A stretch of 5,298 bases of DNA from Pseudomonadota bacterium (GTDB lineage: Bacteria; Pseudomonadota; Gammaproteobacteria; Xanthomonadales; Rhodanobacteraceae), in NCBI GenBank assembly GCA_018241165.1, contig JAFEEK010000180.1, positions 1 through 5,298 of the forward strand. The letters run 5' to 3'. Made by a program: the position numbers and the translations under genes. Positions within the stretch are counted from its first letter, which is position 1, and every line of letters starts with the position of its first letter. Shown piece by piece: positions 1 to 4,890 of this stretch. The notes beneath the pieces were generated by a model. That model was not told where the DNA came from. It ran no database searches and saw nothing but the letters and a program-made list of their open reading frames with translations.

Positions 1-378
1 GCCGTAAAGACCAAGAAGAAGGCCAAGCGCGTCGTCACTGACGGCGTCGTGCATGTGCAGGCTTCGTTCAACAACACCGTCGTGACGATCACCGATCGCC
101 AGGGCAACGCGCTGTCGTGGGCGACGGCCGGCGGCGCGGGCTTCCGCGGTTCGCGCAAGTCCACCCCGTTCGCGGCCCAGGTTGCGGCCGAGAAGGCCGG
201 GCGCGTGGCTGCCGAGTATGGCGTCAAGACCGTGGAAGTTCGCATCAAGGGTCCGGGTCCGGGCCGCGAATCGGCCGTGCGTTCGTTGAACGCGCTGGGC
301 ATCAAGGTCACCAACATCATCGACGTCACGCCGATTCCGCACAATGGCTGCCGTCCGCCAAAGCGTCGCAGAGTTTAA
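1..378 (+). CDS. rpsK: 30S ribosomal protein S11 (5' end outside window)
   Basis: S11 is a 30S platform protein that binds 16S rRNA near the mRNA exit side with S6, S18 and S21. The open frame runs from base 1 as 125 codons and a TAA stop. E. coli S11 has about 129 residues, so only about the first four or five codons are missing. The visible start is the basic N-terminal tail (V-K-T-K-K-K-A-K-R), followed by the hallmark [10 protein letters not shown] block and [11 protein letters not shown]. The C-terminal K-G-P-G-P-G-R-E-S and [14 protein letters not shown] motifs are also intact. The internal ATG at 156 bases or GTG at 49 are not starts, because conserved S11 sequence continues upstream of them. 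It is followed after 69 nt by rpsD, the usual alpha-operon order. Identification is essentially certain; only the start is unseen. Confidence 0.97.
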   Translation, partial: AVKTKKKAKRVVTDGVVHVQASFNNTVVTITDRQGNALSWATAGGAGFRGSRKSTPFAAQVAAEKAGRVAAEYGVKTVEVRIKGPGPGRESAVRSLNALGIKVTNIIDVTPIPHNGCRPPKRRRV

Positions 379-383
379 CTTTT

Positions 384-430
384 GCGATCGTCCTGATCGC
401 CAGAATCACTAACCGGCCATCCGTGGCCGG
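384..430 (+). promoter_or_regulatory. two tandem hairpins between rpsK and rpsD
   Basis: The 69-nt spacer holds two perfect inverted repeats. The first pairs GCGATC (384-389) with GATCGC (395-400) across a 5-nt loop. The second pairs CCGGCCA (413-419) with TGGCCGG (424-430) across the loop TCCG, which as RNA is a UNCG-type tetraloop, a class known for unusual stability. The second hairpin ends about 6 nt before the rpsD Shine-Dalgarno-like GGAAAAG (437-443). It is followed by ACTTTTGG, too weak a T-run for a convincing terminator. A role in mRNA processing, partial attenuation or control of rpsD translation is inference. Confidence 0.5.
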
Positions 431-447
431 ACTTTTGGAAAAGACAC

Positions 448-1089
448 ATGGCACGTTATATCGGTCCCAAACTCAAGCTGTCCTGCCGCGAAGGCGCCGA
501 CCTGTCCCTCAAGAGCCCGGCGCGCGCGATCGAATCCAAGTGCAAGAAATTCGAGAAGTTGCAGAAGCCTGGCCAGCATGGCGCTGCCGCCGGCAAGAAA
601 GGACGCCTGTCCGATTACGCCGTGCAGTTGCGCGAAAAGCAGAAGGTCAAGCGCATCTACGGTCTGCTTGAGCGCCAGTTCGGCAATTACTACGTCAAGG
701 CGTCGCGCCTGAAGGGCAACACCGGCGAGAACCTGTTGCGCATGCTCGAAGCGCGTCTGGACAACATCGTCTATCGCATGGGCTTCGCGGTCACGCGCGC
801 GCAGGCGCGCCAGCTGGTTTCGCACAAGGCGATCGAGGTCAACGGCAAAAAGGTCAACCTGCCGTCGTACCAGGTCAAGGCTGGCGACCAGATCGTCATC
901 ACCGAGAAGTCGCGCGGCCAGTTGCGCGTCACCGAAGCGCTGAATCTTTCGCAACAGATGGATCTGGCGCCCAGCTGGATTGAAGTCGACGCGAAAAAAT
1001 TCGTCGGCACGCTGAAAGCGCTGCCGGAGCGCTCGGATCTGCCCAGCGACATCAACGAAAGCCTGATCGTCGAGTTGTATTCGAAGTAA
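448..1089 (+). CDS. rpsD: 30S ribosomal protein S4
   Basis: S4 is a primary 16S rRNA-binding protein that nucleates 30S assembly. In E. coli it also represses translation of its own operon from a site upstream of rpsM, which lies outside this window. The product has 213 residues, slightly longer than E. coli S4 (206). The extra length lies in a Lys-rich stretch around residues 33-52, between the K-C-K and R-L-S-D-Y motifs. Hallmarks are M-A-R-Y-I-G-P-K at the N-terminus, [23 protein letters not shown], the S4 RNA-binding domain at roughly residues 103-166 ([11 protein letters not shown] to S-H-K-A-I and V-N), and the terminal [11 protein letters not shown] 448 is chosen because it gives the canonical N-terminus and has GGAAAAG 437-443 upstream. 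It sits between rpsK and rpoA as expected. Confidence 0.98.
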   Translation: MARYIGPKLKLSCREGADLSLKSPARAIESKCKKFEKLQKPGQHGAAAGKKGRLSDYAVQLREKQKVKRIYGLLERQFGNYYVKASRLKGNTGENLLRMLEARLDNIVYRMGFAVTRAQARQLVSHKAIEVNGKKVNLPSYQVKAGDQIVITEKSRGQLRVTEALNLSQQMDLAPSWIEVDAKKFVGTLKALPERSDLPSDINESLIVELYSK

Positions 1090-1099
1090 TCGTACTGCT

Positions 1100-1175
1100 G
1101 CGCCGGCGAGGATTTTTGCCGGCGCGTCAATCGTGGCGCGGCCTTGCCGCGACCGTTGGCGAACAAACCGCGGCA
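1100..1175 (+). promoter_or_regulatory. structured leader between rpsD and rpoA
   Basis: The 134-nt spacer (1090-1223) contains a perfect 8-bp stem, GCGCCGGC (1100-1107) with GCCGGCGC (1118-1125), around a loop that carries GAGG and a T5 run. Downstream, GCCGCG (1146-1151) can pair in two exclusive ways. It can pair backwards with CGCGGC (1137-1142) across a CTT loop, or, extended to TGCCGCG (1145-1151), forwards with CGCGGCA (1169-1175) across 17 nt. No T-tract follows either stem, so these are not simple terminators. The octamer GGCCTTGC occurs at 1140-1147 and again at 1184-1191. No gene is seen in the spacer. A switching or mRNA-processing role for rpoA is inference. Confidence 0.4.
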
Positions 1176-1223
1176 GGATGCCCGGCCTTGCACCTCATCA
1201 CACAACTTTGGAGAGCGTAGTCC

Positions 1224-2222
1224 ATGGCACAGTCGCCTACTACCATCCTGCGTCCGCGCGGCCTGCATGTCGAACGTACCGGCGCCAACCGCGCCCGCGT
1301 CGTCGTCGAGCCGCTCTAACGTGGTTTCGGCCATACCCTTGGCAATGCGCTGCGGCGCGTGCTGCTGTCGTCGATTCCCGGCGCGGCGGTCATCGAAGTC
1401 GAAATCGACGGCGTGCTGCACGAATACACGACGCTCGAAGGCCTGCAGGAGGACGTGATTGAAGTCCTGCTCAACTTCAAGGATGTCGCGATCCGCCTGC
1501 ATAACCTCGACGAGACCACTGTCACCTTGTCGAAGAAAGGCAAAGGCGTGGTTACTGCCGGCGACATCAAGGTCGATCACAACGTCGAGATCCTCAATCC
1601 GGATCACGTGCTGTGCCACCTGACCAAGGACATCGCGCTGAACATGCGCATCAAGATCGCGCGTGGCGTCGGCTACGTGCCGGCCACGGCGCGTCGTCGT
1701 CCGGACGAGGAGAGTCGTCCGATCGGCCGCCTGCAACTTGACGCATCGTTCTGCCCGGTGCGCCGCGTGGCGTATGAAGTCGACAGCGCGCGCGTCGAAC
1801 AGCGCACCGACCTGGACAAGCTCATTCTCGACATCGAGACCAACGGCACGATCGACGCCGAGGAAGCGGTGCGCAAGTCGGCCGAAATCCTGATGGACCA
1901 GCTCACCGTGTTCGGCGATTTCAGCCGTCGCGAGAGCACCGATGCCAAGGCCGAGAAGTCGGGCGTGGATCCGGTGCTGCTGCGCCCGATCGACGATCTG
2001 GAACTGACCGTGCGTTCGGCGAATTGCCTGAAGGCCGAGAGCATTTATTACATCGGCGACCTGGTGCAGCGCACCGAGGTCGAATTGCTCAAGACCCCGA
2101 ACCTGGGCAAGAAGTCGCTCACCGAAATCAAGGACGTGCTCGGCGCACGCGGCTTGTCGCTCGGCACGAAGCTGGAAAACTGGCCGCCGGCTGGCATCCA
2201 GTCCGGCATGCAGATGAATTGA
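1224..2222 (+). CDS. rpoA: RNA polymerase alpha subunit, interrupted by an in-frame TAA at codon 32
   Basis: Alpha dimerises to start RNA polymerase assembly (alpha2-beta-beta'), and its C-terminal domain contacts UP elements and activators. ATG 1224 gives [14 protein letters not shown], matching RpoA N-termini, with GGAGAG 1210-1215 upstream. The frame is collinear with E. coli RpoA for 332 residues, but codon 32 (1317-1319) is TAA where the family has Glu in E-P-L-E-R-G-F-G. Downstream, in the same frame, are [10 protein letters not shown] (R45, the dimerisation Arg), [22 protein letters not shown] and a complete C-terminal domain. DNA-contact residues R264, N267, C268, G295, K297 and S298 correspond to E. 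coli residues numbered one higher. There is no frameshift. A restart at GTG 1359 (48-residue loss less the first three, i.e. first 45 codons lost) would remove R45 and lacks a Shine-Dalgarno. A sequence error is the likeliest cause, with pseudogene or readthrough less likely. The identity of the gene is certain. Confidence 0.93.
1317..1319 (+). other. rpoA: premature TAA stop inside rpoA (codon 32)
   Basis: The codons run GAG CCG CTC TAA CGT GGT TTC GGC, where RpoA proteins read E-P-L-E-R-G-F-G. A single first-position change from GAA accounts for it. TAA is an ordinary stop in this genome, since rpsK, rpsD and rplQ all end in TAA exactly at their expected C-termini. This argues against genome-wide reassignment. 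The following base is C, a context usually regarded as relatively leaky, but nothing else here proves readthrough. Confidence 0.9.
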
Positions 2223-2237
2223 TAATCTTGTTGAAAA

Positions 2238-2332
2238 GTGCGGGCAGGACGCACGCTTTGCGATCCTCGCGATCATGGACGATCGCAAAGGCAACGAACG
2301 AGGGCTCTGTCCTCGCGAACTGAAAGTTCACG
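2238..2332 (+). promoter_or_regulatory. chain of hairpins between rpoA and rplQ
   Basis: The 164-nt spacer (2223-2386) has no gene but several inverted repeats. GTGCG 2238-2242 pairs with CGCAC 2250-2254. CTTTGCGATC 2256-2265 pairs with GATCGCAAAG 2281-2290, a perfect 10-bp stem with a 15-nt loop. GCGATC 2269-2274 competes for the same right arm (2281-2286). CGAGG 2299-2303 pairs with CCTCG 2311-2315. CGCGAACT 2314-2321 pairs with AGTTCACG 2325-2332 with one mismatch, a GAA loop and TTTT directly after (2333-2336), giving a weak terminator-like element. The last two stems overlap by two bases. Partial attenuation or mRNA processing to uncouple rplQ from rpoA is inference. Confidence 0.45.
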
Positions 2333-2341
2333 TTTTCGGAA

Positions 2342-2368
2342 TTGTCCGTAAAACGCTACAATTATAAA
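2342..2368 (+). promoter_or_regulatory. possible internal promoter for rplQ
   Basis: Positions 2341-2386 are markedly AT-rich against GC-rich surroundings. Candidate elements are TTGTCC (2342-2347) as -35 and TATAAA (2363-2368) as -10, with a short 15-bp spacer. TACAAT (2357-2362) is another -10-like hexamer without a good -35. Position just after the weak terminator-like hairpin and 19 nt before the rplQ ATG would suit a short-leader transcript. The spacing is not ideal and AT-richness may simply keep the rplQ start unstructured, so confidence is low. Confidence 0.3.
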
Positions 2369-2386
2369 GTTATACAAAGGATACTT

Positions 2387-2770
2387 ATGCGCCACATGAA
2401 ATCCGGGCGTGCCTTGAGCCGCACGTCGAGCCATCGCCAGGCCATGTTCAAGAACATGACGGCATCCTTGATCAAACACGAGCTGATCCGCACCACGCTG
2501 CCCAAGGCCAAGGAATTGCGCCGCGTTGCCGAGCCGCTGATCACGCTGGCCAAGGCCGATTCCGTCGCCAACCGCCGTCTTGCGTTTGCGCGCCTGCGCG
2601 ACAAGGTCGCCGTCGGCAAGCTGTTCGTGGAGCTCGGCCCGCGCTATCGCGAGCGCAAGGGTGGCTACCTGCGCATCCTCAAGTGCGGCATGCGCGACGG
2701 CGACAATGCGCCGATGGCCTACGTCGAACTGGTGGATCGTCCGAAGCTAGAAACCGAAGCGGCGGAGTAA
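2387..2770 (+). CDS. rplQ: 50S ribosomal protein L17
   Basis: L17 is a 50S protein near the base of the subunit close to the peptide exit tunnel. The product has 127 residues, the same as E. coli L17. Signatures are M-R-H-M-K-S-G-R at the N-terminus, [41 protein letters not shown] and the C-terminal [13 protein letters not shown]. The frame is open upstream to an ATG at 2342. ATG 2387 is chosen because it gives the universal M-R-H start and has AAGGA (2377-2381) 5 nt upstream. Residue 4 is Met where E. coli has Arg, a variable position. It is the last gene of the alpha operon, 164 nt after rpoA and followed by a strong terminator. Confidence 0.98.
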   Translation: MRHMKSGRALSRTSSHRQAMFKNMTASLIKHELIRTTLPKAKELRRVAEPLITLAKADSVANRRLAFARLRDKVAVGKLFVELGPRYRERKGGYLRILKCGMRDGDNAPMAYVELVDRPKLETEAAE

Positions 2771-2792
2771 TCGCCTCGCAGAACCGAACACC

Positions 2793-2828
2793 AGGCCCCG
2801 GCGGGCGACTGCCGGGGCCTTTGTTTTT
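2793..2828 (+). terminator. rplQ: intrinsic terminator of the alpha operon
   Basis: AGGCCCCGGC (2793-2802) pairs perfectly with GCCGGGGCCT (2811-2820), a 10-bp GC-rich stem with an 8-nt loop. It is followed at once by TTGTTTTT (2821-2828). It starts 22 nt after the rplQ stop, so it should end the ribosomal operon transcript and separate it from dsbB. Confidence 0.93.
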
Positions 2829-2834
2829 GGAACG

Positions 2835-2844
2835 CAGGCGCCTG
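2835..2844. repeat. 10-bp palindrome upstream of dsbB
   Basis: CAGGCGCCTG is a perfect palindrome lying just after the terminator and about 40 bp before the dsbB start. It could be an operator for the dsbB promoter, but short GC-rich palindromes are frequent at this base composition. I see no convincing -35/-10 pair around it, so no function is assigned. Confidence 0.2.
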
Positions 2845-2873
2845 TGCGCTGTCTGAGCTGCATCATCGAAGAT

Positions 2874-2877
2874 GGGG
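2874..2877 (+). promoter_or_regulatory. dsbB: ribosome binding site choosing the dsbB start
   Basis: GGGG sits 6 nt before ATG 2884. The alternative in-frame ATG at 2872 has only GAAG immediately abutting it, and it would overlap this site. This favours 2884. Confidence 0.5.
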
Positions 2878-2883
2878 TATCGC

Positions 2884-3402
2884 ATGTTCAATCCATTCCG
2901 CTGGCCGTTCCGCGCGCAATGTTTCGCCGGATTCATCGTTTGCATCGCATTGCTCGCCTACGCGTATTTCGTGCAATTCCAGCTCGGCATCGAGCCCTGC
3001 CCGCTGTGCATTTTCCAGCGCCTTGCGTTCATCGCGATGGGTCTTGTCTTCCTCGCGGGCGCCATCCACGGCCCGCGCACAACCGGACGCCGGGTCTATG
3101 GTCTGTTCGTGCTGCTTGCCGCGGCGATAGGCGCCGGTATCGCGATCTACCACATGTGGGTGCAGCACATTGGGCCCGATCCGATGGCCGGCTGTACGCC
3201 GGGCTGGAACTACATGGTCGAGAACTATTCGCTCAAATACGCATGGTCGAAGACAATCGAGCACGCCTTTACCGGCCATGCCGATTGCGGCCAGGTCAAC
3301 TGGACATTCCTCGGCCTGGCCATGCCCTTCTGGACGCTGGTCTGCTACGTCCTGATCGGCGCAGGCGCGGTTTGGGCGGGGTTCCGGCGCCGACAGGTTT
3401 AG
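2884..3402 (+). CDS. dsbB: disulfide bond formation protein B (DsbB)
   Basis: DsbB is the inner-membrane enzyme that reoxidises periplasmic DsbA and passes electrons to ubiquinone or menaquinone. The product from ATG 2884 has 172 residues, normal for the family. It shows four hydrophobic segments at about residues 12-31, 43-62, 71-89 and 143-166. The first periplasmic loop carries the redox pair C-P-L-C (C39, C42) followed by F-Q-R, where R46 matches the quinone-site Arg48 of E. coli. The second loop carries C104 and C135, matching E. coli C104 and C130. All four catalytic cysteines are therefore present, with extra C13, C20 and C154 in membrane segments. The N-terminal N-P-F-R-W is typical of Xanthomonadales DsbB and supports 2884 over the in-frame ATG 2872. 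It lies 113 nt after rplQ beyond a terminator, so it probably has its own promoter. No dsbA is in the window. Confidence 0.95.
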   Translation: MFNPFRWPFRAQCFAGFIVCIALLAYAYFVQFQLGIEPCPLCIFQRLAFIAMGLVFLAGAIHGPRTTGRRVYGLFVLLAAAIGAGIAIYHMWVQHIGPDPMAGCTPGWNYMVENYSLKYAWSKTIEHAFTGHADCGQVNWTFLGLAMPFWTLVCYVLIGAGAVWAGFRRRQV

Positions 3403-3410
3403 ACGTCCAT

Positions 3411-3438
3411 TTGCACTTGGCGCGCACTGTGGCATGAT
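3411..3438 (+). promoter_or_regulatory. weak candidate promoter for the DAHP synthase gene
   Basis: TTGCAC (3411-3416) and CATGAT (3433-3438) are separated by 16 bp and match the sigma-70 consensus at 3 and 4 of 6 positions. They lie in the 68-nt dsbB-DAHP synthase gap. The match is marginal. Co-transcription with dsbB is equally possible since no terminator is seen in the gap. Confidence 0.25.
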
Positions 3439-3459
3439 GCAATGTCGCAATGCAGCATG
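3439..3459 (+). repeat. short 8-bp-period repeat in the DAHP synthase leader
   Basis: GCAATG recurs at 3439-3444 and 3447-3452, then a degenerate GCATG at 3455-3459, giving two to three units at 8-bp spacing just before the ribosome binding site. The same bases form an eight-codon ORF (M-M-Q-C-R-N-A-A, 3434-3460) whose TGA overlaps the GAAGG at 3459-3463. The ORF has no aromatic codons, so it does not look like a classic attenuator leader peptide. Confidence 0.3.
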
Positions 3460-3463
3460 AAGG
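3459..3463 (+). promoter_or_regulatory. aroG: ribosome binding site choosing the DAHP synthase start
   Basis: GAAGG lies 7 nt before ATG 3471, an ideal spacing. The upstream in-frame ATG 3450 has no such site and would place this element inside the coding sequence. Confidence 0.7.
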
Positions 3464-3470
3464 CGCTCCA

Positions 3471-4862
3471 ATGCAAACCGAACCGCGTAACCTGACCGCC
3501 GTCCGTGAGCCCGATAATTGGACTCCGCAATCGTGGCAACGCAAACCTGCGGTGCAGCAGCCGTCGTATCCCGACGCTGGCGCGCTTGCTGCCGCGCTCG
3601 CGCAGTTGCATGAGTTGCCACCGCTGGTGACATCGTGGGAAGTCCTTGCGCTCAAGCGCAAAATCGCCGATGCCGCCGAGGGCCGCTGCTTCCTGTTGCA
3701 GGGTGGCGACTGCGCCGAGAGTTTCGCCGATTGCACGTCGCCGCTGATCTCCAACCGGCTCAAAGTGCTGCTGCAGATGAGCCTGGTGCTGGTGCACGGA
3801 CTCAAGTTGCCGGTCGTGCGGGTGGGTCGCTTCGCCGGGCAGTACGCCAAGCCGCGTTCCGCCGACACCGAGACCCGTGGTGGCGAAACGCTGCCGTGCT
3901 ATCGCGGCGATATCGTCAACGCTCCCGAATTTGATGCGCGGGCGCGCCAGCCCGACCCGCAACGCCTGTTGCTCGCGCATTCGCGCTCGGCGTTGACCAT
4001 GAATTTCATCCGCTCGCTGATCGATGGCGGTTTCGCCGACCTGCATCACCCGGAATACTGGGACCTGGCCTGGGTCGAGCACTCGCCCTTGCAGGACGAG
4101 TACCGGCGCATGGTCGATTCCATCGGCGACTCGGTGCGGTTCATGGAAACCCTGGCCGGCCCGATCGGCAGTTTCGGCAAAGTGGATTTCTATACTTCGC
4201 ACGAGGCGCTGCTGCTGCATTACGAGCAGGCCGCCACGCGCCAGGTGCCGCGCCAGTGGGGCTGGTTCAACCTGTCCACGCATTTCCCGTGGATCGGCAT
4301 GCGCACGGCGCAACTCGATGGCGCGCACGTCGAGTATTGTCGTGGCATTCGCAATCCAATCGGCCTTAAGATCGGCCCGGGCGTGTCGCCCGATACGTTA
4401 TTGCGCACGCTCGACGCGCTCAATCCGGACAACGAACCCGGTCGCATTACCCTGATTCATCGCATGGGCGCAACCCGGATCGACGCTGCGCTGTCGCCGC
4501 TGTTGCAAGCCGTGAAGGCGCAAGGACGGCGCGTGTTGTGGTGCTGCGACCCGATGCACGGCAACACCGAGGCCTTGGCGAGCGGGGTCAAGACGCGGCG
4601 GTTTGCAAACATCCGCGCCGAACTCGATGCCGCCTTCGACATCCACGCCGCGCAGGGCACGCGTCTGGGTGGCGTGCACCTGGAACTGACCGGCGAGAAC
4701 GTTACCGAATGCCTGGGTGGTGCGCGCGACCTGGCCGAATCCGATCTCGCCCGCGCCTACAAAACAACGGTCGATCCGCGCCTGAACTACGAGCAGTCGC
4801 TGGAGCTGGCGATGTTGATCGTGCGCAAGCGCGGCTGCGCGACGCTTCGCGCCGCAGATTGA
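3471..4862 (+). CDS. aroG: class II 3-deoxy-7-phosphoheptulonate (DAHP) synthase
   Basis: This enzyme condenses phosphoenolpyruvate with erythrose 4-phosphate to form DAHP, the first step of aromatic amino acid synthesis, in the cytosol. The product from ATG 3471 has 463 residues, close to the M. tuberculosis class II enzyme (462). Aligned by motif with a constant offset of 6, the metal ligands are all present: C81 in Q-G-G-D-C-A-E-S-F, H363 in C-D-P-M-H-G-N-T, E405 in V-H-L-E-L-T-G-E-N and D435 in V-D-P-R-L-N-Y-E-Q. The PEP-binding R120 and K127 lie in G-R-F-A-G-Q-Y-A-K-P-R-S. S-H-E-A-L-L-L and T-H-F-P-W-I-G-M-R-T are further class II signatures. It is unrelated in sequence to the E. coli AroF/G/H class I enzymes, so the symbol aroG follows mycobacterial use. 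The N-terminal W-T-P-Q-S-W region suggests the allosteric-type architecture, but which effector acts cannot be read here. It follows dsbB by 68 nt and converges on the EF-G-like gene with 28 nt between stops. Confidence 0.96.
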   Translation: MQTEPRNLTAVREPDNWTPQSWQRKPAVQQPSYPDAGALAAALAQLHELPPLVTSWEVLALKRKIADAAEGRCFLLQGGDCAESFADCTSPLISNRLKVLLQMSLVLVHGLKLPVVRVGRFAGQYAKPRSADTETRGGETLPCYRGDIVNAPEFDARARQPDPQRLLLAHSRSALTMNFIRSLIDGGFADLHHPEYWDLAWVEHSPLQDEYRRMVDSIGDSVRFMETLAGPIGSFGKVDFYTSHEALLLHYEQAATRQVPRQWGWFNLSTHFPWIGMRTAQLDGAHVEYCRGIRNPIGLKIGPGVSPDTLLRTLDALNPDNEPGRITLIHRMGATRIDAALSPLLQAVKAQGRRVLWCCDPMHGNTEALASGVKTRRFANIRAELDAAFDIHAAQGTRLGGVHLELTGENVTECLGGARDLAESDLARAYKTTVDPRLNYEQSLELAMLIVRKRGCATLRAAD

Positions 4863-4890
4863 TGCCGCGACCGGCGCAGGCAGTACACGA

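Noticed and set aside
1317..1319. Genome-wide reassignment of TAA to Glu
   Set aside because: rpsK, rpsD and rplQ terminate at TAA exactly where their families end, so TAA acts as a stop here.
1133..1462. Two plus-strand frames (from 1133 and 1144) bridging the rpoA start, considered as a frameshifted rpoA or a new gene
   Set aside because: Their translations are Arg-rich and do not match RpoA. The true RpoA frame continues unchanged on both sides of the TAA, so no frameshift is needed.
1359..2222. Shortened alpha subunit initiating at GTG 1359
   Set aside because: It would lack the first 45 residues including R45 of the dimerisation helix, has no Shine-Dalgarno, and conserved RpoA sequence is present upstream in frame.
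771..2294. 507-residue open frame on the minus strand across rpsD and rpoA
   Set aside because: It is antisense to two certain conserved genes, its sequence shows no recognisable domain, and long antisense frames are expected at this GC content.
3419..3433. Possible sigma-54 promoter (GG and GC elements) before the DAHP synthase gene
   Set aside because: The GG-to-GC spacing and flanking bases do not match the -24/-12 consensus.
2863..3633. 256-residue minus-strand open frame over dsbB
   Set aside because: It covers dsbB entirely in antisense and has no family features; the plus-strand frame carries all DsbB catalytic cysteines.
3399..4328. 309-residue open frame on the minus strand across the DAHP synthase gene
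   Set aside because: It is antisense to a fully conserved enzyme gene and is Arg/His-rich low-complexity, typical of a codon-bias shadow.
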